DNA of 64,000 nucleotides from Planctomycetota bacterium (GTDB lineage Bacteria; Planctomycetota; UBA1135; UBA2386), in the NCBI GenBank assembly GCA_020849665.1, contig JADLFX010000011.1, positions 62,001-126,000 on the forward strand. Direction: 5' to 3'. The translations under genes were made by a program, and so were the position numbers. Of the stretch, positions 16,716 to 28,066 are shown piece after piece (the stretch's first letter is position 1; each line of letters begins with the position of its first letter). The notes under the pieces were generated by a model. The model was not told the DNA's origin and made no database searches. It saw nothing but the letters and a program-made list of their open reading frames with translations.

Positions 16716-19385
16716 ATGAGTGCTTCCGACTCCACCGGCGATCCGCTGCGCGGCGACGATCCGCTGCGCGATCAGGACGAAGCCGAAGGCGTGGCCCCTG
16801 AGCAGGCGCACTATGCGCTTCCCGAGGAGGACGTGATCGCCGGCCAGCCGGCCGACCCGGTGGACCTGCAGCGCCACCCGCCCCGCTCTCCGAACTGTGC
16901 CGCGATCCGCGCCCTGCTGCGCGACTACGTGGACGGCGAGCTGGAGCTGGGCGCCCGCACCAGGATCGAGGAGCACGCGCACACGTGCCGGGAGTGCGCC
17001 CTGGCGCTGGCCCGCGGCGAGCACGAGGTGCTGCGCCTGCGCGAGGCCCTCGCCGCCGACGCGGAGACCCACCGGCGGGCGCTGGCCTCGTTCCGCCGCC
17101 GTGAGGACGACGAGGACGCGCCGTTCACCCGTCAGGTCATGCAGCGGATCGAGCGGGACGCGGCTTCCCCGCGGCGCCCGCCCAGCGATTTCACGGCCGG
17201 GGTGATGGCCCGCGTGCGGCGCGAAGAGCCGCGGCGGTCGAGCCTGCGCGAGCGCTTCTTCCTCCCGGCCAAGCGCGGCTGGGTCCCGCTGCTCCTGGCA
17301 CTCGCCGTGCTGGCGTACATGCTCCTGCGCGATGCCATGCCGGCAGAGACCGTGGTGCAGCTGGGCGAGTCGGCGCGCGCGACCGTCGTCGGTGCGGGCG
17401 GCATCCCGGTGCGGCCGGCGCCCGCGGGCACCGTCCTGGGCGAGGGCACGTGGTTGGGCACCGAGGCGGGCGGCAACGCCTCGCTGCGTCGCGTCCGCCG
17501 CGACGAGGTCCTGGACGAATGGTGGGTGGGCGGCGGCAGCCGGCTCGCCGTGGAGTCCGGGGGTCTCCTCCTGGTCCTGGGCGCCTTCGAGGTGCGGGCG
17601 GCCGTTCCGGTCCAGGCCCGCCTCGCGGCCCTGGCGAGCGCGGTCGAAGAGGATGCCGCGCAACCGATCCGCGTCGCGCTGGAAGCGGGGCGCTACCGGC
17701 TCGTGTCCGAGGCCGTGCGCCGTGCCGATGCCGCACTCGGTCCGCGGAACGTGGTGCGCCACCGTCTCGAGGTGATCGAGGGCGGCGCGGAGGTCCAGCG
17801 TGGTGCGCAGGACGTCGCGGTGGCAGCGGGCGAGGTCGCGCACTTCGACGGCTGGTCGCAGGTCGTGGTCGAACCCACGGCCGAGGCGCTCCTGGCCGCC
17901 TCGCGCGACGTGGCGGTGGGCGTCGATGCCACCGACCGGCGCGCCCTCCCCGCCGAGCCCGGGGAACGCGGCAGCGTGGCGGGCTCGGTGCTGACCCGCG
18001 ATGGCCGGCCAGCCGCGCACGCCAGCGTGGTGGCCTGGACCAGCCACGGTCAGCTCGTGACCCGGGCGGATGCCGAGGGGCGCTTCGCGCTTCCCGGCGC
18101 CGAGAGCCTGGCGGGTACCTTCGCGGTCCTCCAGGTGCTCCCTGCCGAGGGCAGCACGGACGCGAGCGGCGCGCGCCTGGGCGCGTTCGGTCCGCGGGTC
18201 GTGCGGATCGACCCGCGCGGTGCCGGGTCCGCGACCCTGCCCGAGATCCGCCTCGCCGCCGGAGTCGAGCGCCGGGGTCGCGTCCTCGACGCCGAGGGCC
18301 GCTCGCTGGCCGGCGCCCGGATCACCCCCTGTCTGGTCGACGAGGTGTTCGGCGACGTCGTGCCGGAGACGCGTCTGGCCCGGCAGAGCGACGCCCAGGG
18401 TGCGTTCGTGGTCGATGGCCTGGCCGTGGATCTCGCGCCGGGGCTGGCCTGCTGGCTCCTGGTCGAACACGCGGGCGCGGGACGCGCGGCGCTCCTCCGG
18501 GTCGGAGCGGAGAACGAAGGGTCGGCCGACTGCACCCTGCGGATGCCCGCGCGCCGGGACCTGCTGCTGCGCGGCTTCGCCGCCGGGGCCAGGCTCGAGG
18601 TCTTCGAGTCGGTGGTCGGCCTGCCTCCCGGTGCGTTGGAGCGGCGCAGCGAGGTGGTGGCCGGCGGGGACGGCGCCGCGCGCGTGGGCGGGATCGGCGC
18701 CGGTCCGGTGCGGGTGCGCGAGGCCGGCCGTGGCACCTGGCTGAGCTTCACCGAGAGCGCGGCCAACGGCGACCGCGTGCTGCAGCGCAACGAGCGCGCC
18801 CGCTTCCGCGGCCTGGCCGGGGAGAGCCTCGCGGCCCGCTCGGGCTTCACCGCCGAGCGCGGCAGGGCCGACGGACTGCTGCGCCACCGCGCGCTCTCCG
18901 GCGTGCGCGAGAACCCGAACCTCTTCGTGAGCGTGCGCGACGCGACCAGCGGGATCGCCCGCTCCGATGTGCTGGTGCTCCTGCTGCGGCGCGGGGCGGC
19001 CACGCCAGAGCTGCTGGGCGAGTTCGACGGCCTGCGCTCCCTGGCCGCGGCCACCGAGGCGGGCGCCGAGGTCGTGCTCCTGGGGCTGGCCAGCGACGGC
19101 GCGGTGGGCGCGGTGCGCGAGACGGTGCGTGCGGACCGGCCGTTCTGCACCCTCGACCTGCGTGGTCCCCGTCCGCTCCGCGTGGCGCGCGCCGCCGGCT
19201 GGCGCGAAGACGAGCCCGTGCTGGTGCGGGCCCTGGACGGCGAGCTGCGCGGCATGGCGTTCTGGCGCGTGCCCGCGCTGGCCGGCGAGGGCGCGACATT
19301 GGATCTGGGTGGCATCGCCCCGGGCCGCTATGAGGTGCGCTCCGTGGATGGGCGCATCCAGACCGTCACCGTGACCGGCGGGTGA
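16716..19385 (+). CDS. membrane anti-sigma factor candidate with large extracytoplasmic domains
   Basis: 889 residues. Residues 61-94 hold the zinc anti-sigma pattern: a Cys at 61, then HAHTCREC (His-x3-Cys-x2-Cys) at 87-94. A linker with repeated basic segments leads to one membrane helix at about 188-205. Outside the membrane come a FecR-like region (VVQLGESARATVVG and following, to about 400) and at least two carboxypeptidase-regulatory/CnaB-like beta domains from about 425, for example GSVLTRDGRPAAHASVVAWTS and GRVLDAEGRSLAGARITP. Anti-sigma factors are usually 200-300 residues, so this is very large. The outer part probably senses an envelope signal. The gene starts 1 nt after the sigma gene. 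Sigma binding is inferred from motif and position. Confidence 0.85.
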   Translation: MSASDSTGDPLRGDDPLRDQDEAEGVAPEQAHYALPEEDVIAGQPADPVDLQRHPPRSPNCAAIRALLRDYVDGELELGARTRIEEHAHTCRECALALARGEHEVLRLREALAADAETHRRALASFRRREDDEDAPFTRQVMQRIERDAASPRRPPSDFTAGVMARVRREEPRRSSLRERFFLPAKRGWVPLLLALAVLAYMLLRDAMPAETVVQLGESARATVVGAGGIPVRPAPAGTVLGEGTWLGTEAGGNASLRRVRRDEVLDEWWVGGGSRLAVESGGLLLVLGAFEVRAAVPVQARLAALASAVEEDAAQPIRVALEAGRYRLVSEAVRRADAALGPRNVVRHRLEVIEGGAEVQRGAQDVAVAAGEVAHFDGWSQVVVEPTAEALLAASRDVAVGVDATDRRALPAEPGERGSVAGSVLTRDGRPAAHASVVAWTSHGQLVTRADAEGRFALPGAESLAGTFAVLQVLPAEGSTDASGARLGAFGPRVVRIDPRGAGSATLPEIRLAAGVERRGRVLDAEGRSLAGARITPCLVDEVFGDVVPETRLARQSDAQGAFVVDGLAVDLAPGLACWLLVEHAGAGRAALLRVGAENEGSADCTLRMPARRDLLLRGFAAGARLEVFESVVGLPPGALERRSEVVAGGDGAARVGGIGAGPVRVREAGRGTWLSFTESAANGDRVLQRNERARFRGLAGESLAARSGFTAERGRADGLLRHRALSGVRENPNLFVSVRDATSGIARSDVLVLLLRRGAATPELLGEFDGLRSLAAATEAGAEVVLLGLASDGAVGAVRETVRADRPFCTLDLRGPRPLRVARAAGWREDEPVLVRALDGELRGMAFWRVPALAGEGATLDLGGIAPGRYEVRSVDGRIQTVTVTGG

Positions 19386-19398
19386 CCGGCGCAGGGGC

Positions 19399-20190
19399 TC
19401 AGGCTTCGCGCAGGAACGCGAGCAGCGTGTCGAAGGTGGCCGGGCTCTCCAGGAGCAGGCTGTGCCCGGCGCCTGCCACGCAGAGGTAGCGTCCGCGCGG
19501 CAGGAGGCGCGCGGTCTCCTCCACCTCGTCGGGGCAGGTGAGCGTGTCCTCGGCGCCGGCCACGCAGAGCACGGGCACCTGGATCCCCGCGGCCAGCGAC
19601 TCGCCCGCGAAGTGCTGCAGGCCTTCGGCCTGGGCGACCATGAGCGCGCGGCCGTCCTCGTCGGGCCGGAACCAGCGCAGGATGTCGGCCACCAGCTCCG
19701 GCCTGGTGCGGAACAGCGTGCGGCCGAAGAGGAAGGGTGCGACCGCGGTGGCGATGTCGGACGGGTCCAGTTCGCGAGCGATCGTGGCGAAGAAGCGGTA
19801 CACGGCGCGGGCGCGCGGCGTGACCACCAGGGACGAGGCCAGCAGCACCATGCGCGACACGCGTTCCGGCGCGAGCGCGGCGGCCTGGACCGCGACCTTC
19901 CCGCCCAGCGAGGTGCCGAGCAGCCGGCCACGGGTCACGCCCGCGGCGTCCAGCACCGCGAGCACATCGCGCGCGGCCTCGGGGAAGTCGTACGGGCCGC
20001 GATGCGGCGAGCTGGGCGGCACCCCGACGGGGTCGAACGTGATGCAGCGGAAGCCGGCGCGCGCGAAGCGGCGCGGCAGCGTGCCGAAGAGCTGCGCCCC
20101 CGAGCCCAGACCCGGCACCAGGAGCACCGCCTCGCCCGTGCCCAGGTCCTCGTAGTGGATCGTGCGCCCCGCGCGCCGGACCTCGCTCAC
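19399..20190 (-). CDS. alpha/beta-fold hydrolase
   Basis: 263 residues from a GTG at 20190, which overlaps the stop of the M28 gene (GTGA). GGAGG upstream supports this start. The fold shows VPGLGSG (oxyanion loop), the nucleophile elbow GTSLGGK near residue 92, an acidic residue in AGAEDTLTCPDE and the catalytic His in AGAGHSLLLE near the C-terminus. A cap region lies between about 125 and 190. It resembles 3-oxoadipate enol-lactonase-like hydrolases, but substrate cannot be assigned. No signal peptide is visible, so it is cytoplasmic although it follows two lipoprotein peptidase-like genes. Confidence 0.88.
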   Translation of the reverse strand: MSEVRRAGRTIHYEDLGTGEAVLLVPGLGSGAQLFGTLPRRFARAGFRCITFDPVGVPPSSPHRGPYDFPEAARDVLAVLDAAGVTRGRLLGTSLGGKVAVQAAALAPERVSRMVLLASSLVVTPRARAVYRFFATIARELDPSDIATAVAPFLFGRTLFRTRPELVADILRWFRPDEDGRALMVAQAEGLQHFAGESLAAGIQVPVLCVAGAEDTLTCPDEVEETARLLPRGRYLCVAGAGHSLLLESPATFDTLLAFLREA

Positions 20191-21218
20191 TTGCCGCCCC
20201 CCTCCTTGTGCGGCAGGACGAGCGTGCCGGGCTTCGGCAGCAGGCGGCGCTCCAGCTCGGGCAACGCGGTCAGCACCACCGCGCCGACGATCTGCAGGCT
20301 CTCCGCAGACAGGTGCTCGAGGGTGTCCTGCGGCGTGTGCCACTGCGGGTTGTCGGCCAAATCGATCAGGTCGATGCTGCGGATGCCCGCGTCGAGGAAC
20401 GGCAGGTGGTCATCCGAGACGGCGAGCCGGTTCTTGAAGAAGTACCGTTCGTGGCCGAGCGTGCGGGCGGCGGCTAGGAAGAGCTTCTTGAACTCCGGAT
20501 CCGAGTTGGTGTCGTCGTCGATGCTGAGGTCCTTGGCGCCCACCATGTCCAGCAGCACGAAGGCTGCGATGCGCGGCGCGCCGCTCCGGCTCAGCGCGAG
20601 CTCGCGGTGCTGGCGGACGAAGCGGCGCGACCCGAAGAGCGCCCGCTTGCCCTCGTTCCAGGTCCAATCGAGGCTCTCCTCGCCGTCGAAGAACACGAAC
20701 TGATACGTGGCCTGCCGCTCGCGCGTGGCCAGGACGCGGATCAGTTCCAGCAGGAGGCCGATGCCGCTGCCCGAGTCGTTCGCGCCCACGAACTCGAAGT
20801 TGTGGTCCGGGTCGGCGTGGCCATGGGTCACCTTGGTGTCGTGGTGGCAGCCGAGGACGATCCGATCGCGCACCTTGCCCGGCAGGGTCACGTGCACGTT
20901 CTCGAAGGTGATCTTCTCGGACGGGTCCTGCCAGCGGTCGCGCACCGGCTCCAGGCCGAGCGCGCGGATCTCGCCGGCGATGTACGCGAGGGCCTTCTCC
21001 CAGCCCGGGCTGCCCGGATGGCGCGGACCGAGGCGCACCACGGCCTCCACGCGCTTCAGGGCCCGGGCGCCCAGGTCGTCGGGGATCGGCACGCGCGGCA
21101 GCGTGGCGGGCACGTCGTCGGCGGCGGGGGCCTCGGACGCGGCCTTGGGAGAGCTCGGCTCCTGGCAGGCGGCTGCCAGGGCCGAGGCCAGGAACGCGGC
21201 GAGGGCGGGAGCCCGCAT
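20187..21218 (-). CDS. M28 family / glutaminyl-cyclase-like lipoprotein
   Basis: 343 residues with a lipoprotein signal (LAAAC, Cys at 18). The zinc site follows M28: GCHHDTK, GANDSGSG (ligand Asp), FFDGEESLDW (ligand Glu) and QWHTPQD (ligand His). The run FFDGEESLDWTW followed by RALFGSRRF is the signature of glutaminyl-peptide cyclotransferases rather than of classical aminopeptidases. Such enzymes turn N-terminal glutamine into pyroglutamate. It is 4 nt from its paralogue upstream, and the two arose by duplication. It would act in the periplasm, attached to a membrane. Peptidase activity cannot be excluded. Confidence 0.85.
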   Translation of the reverse strand: MRAPALAAFLASALAAACQEPSSPKAASEAPAADDVPATLPRVPIPDDLGARALKRVEAVVRLGPRHPGSPGWEKALAYIAGEIRALGLEPVRDRWQDPSEKITFENVHVTLPGKVRDRIVLGCHHDTKVTHGHADPDHNFEFVGANDSGSGIGLLLELIRVLATRERQATYQFVFFDGEESLDWTWNEGKRALFGSRRFVRQHRELALSRSGAPRIAAFVLLDMVGAKDLSIDDDTNSDPEFKKLFLAAARTLGHERYFFKNRLAVSDDHLPFLDAGIRSIDLIDLADNPQWHTPQDTLEHLSAESLQIVGAVVLTALPELERRLLPKPGTLVLPHKEGGGK

Positions 21219-21222
21219 GGCG

Positions 21223-22245
21223 CTACCGTGCCGCCGCCGGGAAGAAGCGTGCCTCGATCCCGGGCAGGGCGGTCCAGACCAGGTTGCCGGCCAGGGCCAG
21301 CGATGCGGCGGACATCTTGTCGACGGTGTCCTCCGGCGTGTGCCACCACGCCTGCAGGTCGCGCACCGAGGCCGGGACCTGAGCCGGGTCCTTGCGCGAG
21401 TTGGGGTCGCGCCAGAAGAAGTCGATCAAATTGATCACCGGCACGCCGAGCTTCTGGAACGGGATGTGGTCGTCGGTGATCTTCGACTCCCACGCGAACA
21501 TCCGCCGCTCCTCGCCCATGCGCTTCGCGGCCTCGAGGAACACCTTCTGCAGGTCGCCGTTGGACCACAGGTCGCGGTCGATCTTGAGGTCCTTGTCGCC
21601 GATCAGGTCGAGCAGGACGAACGCCTTCATCCGCTGTGCCAGACCCTTGGGGAAGCGCTGCTTGTCGGCCTGCATCGCGGCCGCGAAGTGGCGCGAGCCG
21701 AACAGCGCCCGCTTGTCGTTCCACTCGAACTCCAGCGATTCCTCGCCGTCGAACCAGATCAGCCACACGTTCGGGGCGGTCTTGCGCTCCTTCAGGTGGC
21801 GCGCCAGCTCCAGCAGGACGCACGAGGCTCCCGCACCGTCGATCGCCCCGACGAAGCGGAAGTTGTGGGCCGGGTTGGCGTGGCCTTCGGTGAGCTTCGA
21901 GCAGTAGTGGGCGGCGAGCGCCAGGATCGGGCCGTTGGCGGGGTCCTGGCCCGGGATCTCGGTCCACAGGTTCACGAACTCGCCGATCTGCGGCTCGCCC
22001 GGCGCGCGGAAGGCCATCCGGCGCGGCTCGAGCCCCAGCTTCCGGATCTCGGCCTCCATCCACTGCCGGGTCTGCTCGATCGCCGCCGAGCCAGGGGGGC
22101 GGGGGCCGAACTCGACCATGCGCTGGACGTGGGCGAGGGCGCGGGCGCCGTCGACCGGGCCGGAAACCGACGCGGAACAGGCGGGAAGGAGCGCGGCCGC
22201 GAGCAGCGCGAGCAGGCTCCGGGTTCGGGTAGGCGGTCGGGTCAT
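21223..22245 (-). CDS. M28 / glutaminyl-cyclase-like lipoprotein, paralogue with variant motif
   Basis: 340 residues with a lipoprotein signal (LLPAC, Cys at 23). It is a paralogue of the next gene, sharing GAIDGAG, WFDGEESLEFEW, RALFGSRHF, DDHIPFQKLGVPVINLIDFFW and WWHTPEDT. The HxD segment that reads GCHHDTK in the paralogue reads AAHYCSK here, so the Asp is Cys. In mono-zinc glutaminyl cyclases the metal ligands are the later Asp, Glu and His, and these are kept, so activity is still possible. It is the first gene of the three-gene operon, with a short leader. The role is inferred as periplasmic peptide N-terminus modification. Confidence 0.83.
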   Translation of the reverse strand: MTRPPTRTRSLLALLAAALLPACSASVSGPVDGARALAHVQRMVEFGPRPPGSAAIEQTRQWMEAEIRKLGLEPRRMAFRAPGEPQIGEFVNLWTEIPGQDPANGPILALAAHYCSKLTEGHANPAHNFRFVGAIDGAGASCVLLELARHLKERKTAPNVWLIWFDGEESLEFEWNDKRALFGSRHFAAAMQADKQRFPKGLAQRMKAFVLLDLIGDKDLKIDRDLWSNGDLQKVFLEAAKRMGEERRMFAWESKITDDHIPFQKLGVPVINLIDFFWRDPNSRKDPAQVPASVRDLQAWWHTPEDTVDKMSAASLALAGNLVWTALPGIEARFFPAAAR

Positions 22246-22311
22246 GGGCGACTAGAGCGGGTGCAGGAAGCGTCGGCGCCAAGGCGGGTTCTCGCCAGCG
22301 TCCCTTGAGAC

Positions 22312-22319
22312 GCTATCCT
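22312..22319 (+). promoter_or_regulatory. putative -10 element upstream of prkA
   Basis: GCTATCCT matches the recurrent GCTANNCT box and leaves a 47-nt leader before the prkA start at 22367. Confidence 0.4.
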
Positions 22320-22366
22320 CGAATTCCCGATAGCGGTGGCAAGTCCCTGACGCTGAGGATCGAACG

Positions 22367-24400
<2,034 letters not shown>

Positions 24401-24494
24401 GCGACGTTCTCCGCCGCACGGCATTCACCGCATGAGTCCCGCCACCGACATGCGACACGGCCGCGCCCGCGGCGGGAACCCGGGGGACTGAACC

Positions 24495-25589
24495 GTGCGC
24501 CGGATCGACCAGGACCACACCCGATTCCGCGACATCGTGCGCGGCCGCATCAAGCAGGACCTGCGCAAGTACGTCACGTCCGGCGAGATGGTGGGCAAGC
24601 AGGGCAAGCGCTACGTGAGCATCCCGCTGCCCCAGATCCAGCTGCCGCGGTTCCGCTATGGCAGCAACAAGAAGTCCGGGGTCGGCCAGGGCGAGGGCGA
24701 ACCAGGCCAGCCGATGGACGGAGAGGCGCAGCCTGGGCAGGCGGGGGAGGAGGAGGGCAAGCACGTCCTGGAGGTCGACGTGAGCCTCGAGGAGCTGGCC
24801 AGGATCCTCGGCGAGGAGCTGGAGCTGCCCAACATCCAGCCCAAGGGCAAGCGCACGCTGCGCACGCTGGCCGGCAAGTTCACCGGCATCGCGCGCAGCG
24901 GCCCGCAGAGCCTGCGCCACTTCAAGCGCACCTTCAAGGAGGCCCTGAAGCGCCAGATCGCATCGGGCACCTACGATCCAGAGGACCCGCGCGTGATTCC
25001 GATCCGCGACGATCTGCGCTTCCGCAGCCTCGCGCGCCGCGAGCAGCCGCAGGCCAGCGCCGCGATCGTCTACATGATGGACGTGTCGGGCAGCATGGGC
25101 CGCGAGCAGAAGGAGATCGTGCGGATGGAGGCGTTCTGGATCGACACCTGGCTGCGCCACCAGTACCGCAACCTCGAGGTGAACTACATCGTCCACGACG
25201 CCGCGGCACACGTGGTCGACCAGCACACCTTCTTCCACCTGCGCGAGTCCGGCGGCACCAAGATCAGCTCGGCCTACGAGCTGTGCCTGAAGCTGATCGA
25301 CGAGAAGTACCCCGCGAGCGAGTGGAACGTGTACCCGTTCCACTTCTCCGACGGCGACAACTGGTCGTCGCGCGACACCGAGCGCTGCGTGGAGCTGCTG
25401 CGCGACTCGATCCTGCCGGGGGTGAACCAGTTCTGCTACGGCCAGGTGAAGAGCGCCTACGGCTCCGGGCAGTTCAAGAAGGACCTCGACCAGGCGTTCC
25501 GCAGCGACGAGCGCGTGGTGACCAGCGACATCCTGGACCGCGAGGGGATCCTGCCGTCGATCAAGGCCTTCCTGGGCAAGGGGCGGTGA
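24495..25589 (+). CDS. yeaH: YeaH/YhbH family protein (DUF444, vWA-like)
   Basis: 364 residues from a GTG with GGGGGA as ribosome site. The N-terminus has the family start [19 protein letters not shown] low-complexity, Gly/Glu/Gln-rich linker at about 60-90 is followed by a von Willebrand A-like domain with the metal-binding DVSGSMG at 196-202. The end KAFLGKGR is typical. It always accompanies PrkA and SpoVR, and the three are thought to work as one stress or starvation complex. The gap to prkA is 94 nt and to spoVR 4 nt, so co-transcription is likely. Confidence 0.95.
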   Translation: MRRIDQDHTRFRDIVRGRIKQDLRKYVTSGEMVGKQGKRYVSIPLPQIQLPRFRYGSNKKSGVGQGEGEPGQPMDGEAQPGQAGEEEGKHVLEVDVSLEELARILGEELELPNIQPKGKRTLRTLAGKFTGIARSGPQSLRHFKRTFKEALKRQIASGTYDPEDPRVIPIRDDLRFRSLARREQPQASAAIVYMMDVSGSMGREQKEIVRMEAFWIDTWLRHQYRNLEVNYIVHDAAAHVVDQHTFFHLRESGGTKISSAYELCLKLIDEKYPASEWNVYPFHFSDGDNWSSRDTERCVELLRDSILPGVNQFCYGQVKSAYGSGQFKKDLDQAFRSDERVVTSDILDREGILPSIKAFLGKGR

Positions 25590-25593
25590 GGCG

Positions 25594-27123
25594 ATGGGCA
25601 ACCTGACCCCCGAACTGGCCCAGATGCGCGACGAGGTGCGCGCCCTCGCGCGCGGCTACGGCCTCGACTTCTACGAGGTGCTCTTCGAGCTGGTCGACTA
25701 CGACGAGCTCAACATGGTTGCCGCGTACGGCGGGTTCCCCACGCGCTATCCGCACTGGCGCTTCGGCATGGAGTACGAGCAGCTGAGCAAGAGCTACACG
25801 TACGGCCTGTCGAAGATCTACGAACTCGTCATCAACAACGACCCCTGCTACGCCTACCTGATGCGCAGCAACTCCATGACCGAGCAGAAGCTGGTCATGG
25901 CGCACGTGTACGGGCACTGCGACTTCTTCAAGAACAACCTTTGGTTCGCGAAGACGCCGCGCAAGATGATGGACATGATGGCGAACCATGCCACGCGCAT
26001 CCGCGCGTACATGGACCGCCATGGCACCGAACGGGTCGAGAACTTCATCGACACGGTGCACTCGCTCGACAACCTGATCGATCCGCACGCCCCGTTCATC
26101 AAGCGCGAGGGCCGGCCGCGGCGCGAGGAGGAGGCGCCGGCGCAGTCGCCGGTGTTCAAGATCGCGGCCAAGGACTACATGGATCGCTACATCAACCCGC
26201 CGGCGTACCTCGAGCGCCAGCGGCAGTCGATCCGCGAAGAGCAGGAGCAGGAGCGCCGCCATCCGGCGCGGCCGCTGCGCGACGTGCTGAAGTTCCTGCT
26301 CGACCACGCGCCGCTCCAGCTCTGGGAGCAGGACGTGCTCTCCATGCTGCGCGAGGAGGCCTACTACTTCGCGCCGCAGGCGATGACCAAGATCATGAAC
26401 GAGGGGTGGGCGGTGTTCTGGCACAGCCAGCTCATGACGCGCCACCTGCTCGAGGCGTCGGAGGTCGTCAACTACGCCGACACCCACTCCGGCACGCTGG
26501 CCACCTCCCCCGGGCAGATCAACCCGTACAAGATGGGGGTCGAGCTGTTCCGCGACATCGAGGACCGCTGGAACCGCGGCTGCTTCGGGCCCGAGTACGA
26601 CAAGTGCGAGGACGCGGACGAGAAGCGCCGCTGGAACCGCAACCTCGGCCTGGGGCGCGAGAAGGTGTTCCAGGTGCGGCGCATCTACAACGACGTGTCG
26701 TTCATCGACGAGTTCGTGACCGCCGAGTTCGCCGAGGCGCAGCGGCTCTACGTGTACGGCTACAACCCCGCCACCGGCCGCTACGAGATCGTCGACCGCG
26801 ACTGGCGCAAGGTGAAGGAGCAGCTGCTCACGGCGCTCACCAACTTCGGCCAGCCGATCGTCTACGTGGTGGACGCGAACCACAAGAACCGCGGCGAGCT
26901 CTACCTGGTGCACGACTGGGGCGGTGTCGACCTCGAGTTCGACGCCGCCCTGAAGACCCTGGAGCACGTGCAGAAGATGTGGAAGCGCCCCGTGCATCTG
27001 GAGACACGGGAGGGGGGCAAGGGACGGCTGCTCAGCTACGACGGGCAGGAGACGTCGGTGAAGGAGATCACGCCGAGCAAGGACGCCATGCAGGTGGTCG
27101 GCCCCGCCGCGCCCAAGGAATGA
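25594..27123 (+). CDS. spoVR: SpoVR family protein
   Basis: 509 residues, the usual length for SpoVR/YcgB. Family segments visible include YGLDFYEVLFELVDYDELN, GGFPTRYPHWRFGMEYE, YVYGHCDFFKNN and NPYKMGVELFRDIEDRWNRG. In Bacillus SpoVR affects spore cortex formation. In non-sporulating bacteria it belongs to the PrkA-YeaH-SpoVR stress module. No catalytic mechanism is established. It starts 4 nt after yeaH, with GGTGAGG as ribosome site. Confidence 0.96.
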   Translation: MGNLTPELAQMRDEVRALARGYGLDFYEVLFELVDYDELNMVAAYGGFPTRYPHWRFGMEYEQLSKSYTYGLSKIYELVINNDPCYAYLMRSNSMTEQKLVMAHVYGHCDFFKNNLWFAKTPRKMMDMMANHATRIRAYMDRHGTERVENFIDTVHSLDNLIDPHAPFIKREGRPRREEEAPAQSPVFKIAAKDYMDRYINPPAYLERQRQSIREEQEQERRHPARPLRDVLKFLLDHAPLQLWEQDVLSMLREEAYYFAPQAMTKIMNEGWAVFWHSQLMTRHLLEASEVVNYADTHSGTLATSPGQINPYKMGVELFRDIEDRWNRGCFGPEYDKCEDADEKRRWNRNLGLGREKVFQVRRIYNDVSFIDEFVTAEFAEAQRLYVYGYNPATGRYEIVDRDWRKVKEQLLTALTNFGQPIVYVVDANHKNRGELYLVHDWGGVDLEFDAALKTLEHVQKMWKRPVHLETREGGKGRLLSYDGQETSVKEITPSKDAMQVVGPAAPKE

Positions 27124-27142
27124 GGGCAGCGGGACCGCGCCG

Positions 27143-28066
27143 TTGGCTTCGCGGCGCCGCGACGGCACACTCGTCGCGGTGCATCTCCAGCCGCTGATCT
27201 GGCTCTGGTTCGTGGCCACCGCGACGTGCTGCGCGCTGGTGGGCGGAGTGGGGACCGGCGACGCCACCCTGCGCCTGATCCCGTTCCTCACGGTCATGTT
27301 CCTGGTGGGCGCGGGGGCGGCCGGGCTCTGGGCGTTCACCGCGCGCGGCGGTCCGGAGCGGCGGCGGCTGATCTGGAGCCTGTTCACGCTCGCCGGCCTG
27401 CCGGTGGCGTTCTCGTCGCTGGCCTTCGTGCTCCCGGCGATCCACCCGGAGCCCTACGAGCAGCGCTGGCTGGCCCTCGACCGGGCCCTCTTCGGGTTCG
27501 ATCCGCTGCCGCACATGCAGGTGCGCGGGTTCGGCGCCCTGGTCGGCTTCCTGCACGTCGTCTACGTCTTCTTCTACTTCTTCCCGATCGTGGTGATGTC
27601 GGTGCTGGCGCTGCGCCGGCGTTGGGCGGCCTTCGACAGGGGAGTGGTCGCCGTGGCGTTCGGCTTCCTGCTCTCGTACCTCGGCTACGTCCTCTGGCCG
27701 ACGCTGGGGCCCAATCGCCTGGGGCTCTGGGAGGTGCGCGAGGCGGAGCCGCCGCTGGGCGCCTGGCTGCGCGCCCTGATCTGGCGGATCGAGGCGAACC
27801 CGTGGGACTGCTTTCCTAGCGGGCACACGATGCTCACGCTGATCGCCTGGTGGATCGCGTGGCGGGAGCAGCGCTGGCTGGCATGGCTGCTCGCCCCGAT
27901 CGCGCTCGCGATCGTGTATGCCACCATGGGCCTCTGCTACCACTACGTGGTGGACGTGCTGGCCGGTGTGGTGGGTGCGGTCCTGGCCACCATGCTGGCC
28001 GGGGGGCTGCAGCGGCTGTCCGCCGCCCCCTCCGGGCCGGAGCCGGGTCCCGCTCAGAGCACCTGA
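27143..28066 (+). CDS. PAP2-superfamily membrane phosphatase/phosphotransferase
   Basis: About 307 residues with roughly six membrane helices. The PAP2 motif II is CFPSGHT at about 223-229 and motif III is YHYVVDVLAG at about 265-274. The first motif (KxxxxxxRP) is not recognisable. This pattern, with NPWDCFPSGH, is closer to the Aur1/inositolphosphotransferase-like branch than to classical phosphatidate phosphatases. It probably cleaves or transfers a lipid phosphate on the outer face of the membrane. The start is uncertain (TTG 27143 or GTG 27179, neither with a good ribosome site). Its 3' end overlaps the convergent gene by 13 bp. Confidence 0.83.
   Translation: MASRRRDGTLVAVHLQPLIWLWFVATATCCALVGGVGTGDATLRLIPFLTVMFLVGAGAAGLWAFTARGGPERRRLIWSLFTLAGLPVAFSSLAFVLPAIHPEPYEQRWLALDRALFGFDPLPHMQVRGFGALVGFLHVVYVFFYFFPIVVMSVLALRRRWAAFDRGVVAVAFGFLLSYLGYVLWPTLGPNRLGLWEVREAEPPLGAWLRALIWRIEANPWDCFPSGHTMLTLIAWWIAWREQRWLAWLLAPIALAIVYATMGLCYHYVVDVLAGVVGAVLATMLAGGLQRLSAAPSGPEPGPAQST

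Noticed and set aside
24432..24491. 19-codon frame in the prkA-yeaH gap, a possible leader peptide
   Set aside because: There is no ribosome site, regulatory codons or terminator/antiterminator structure to support it.
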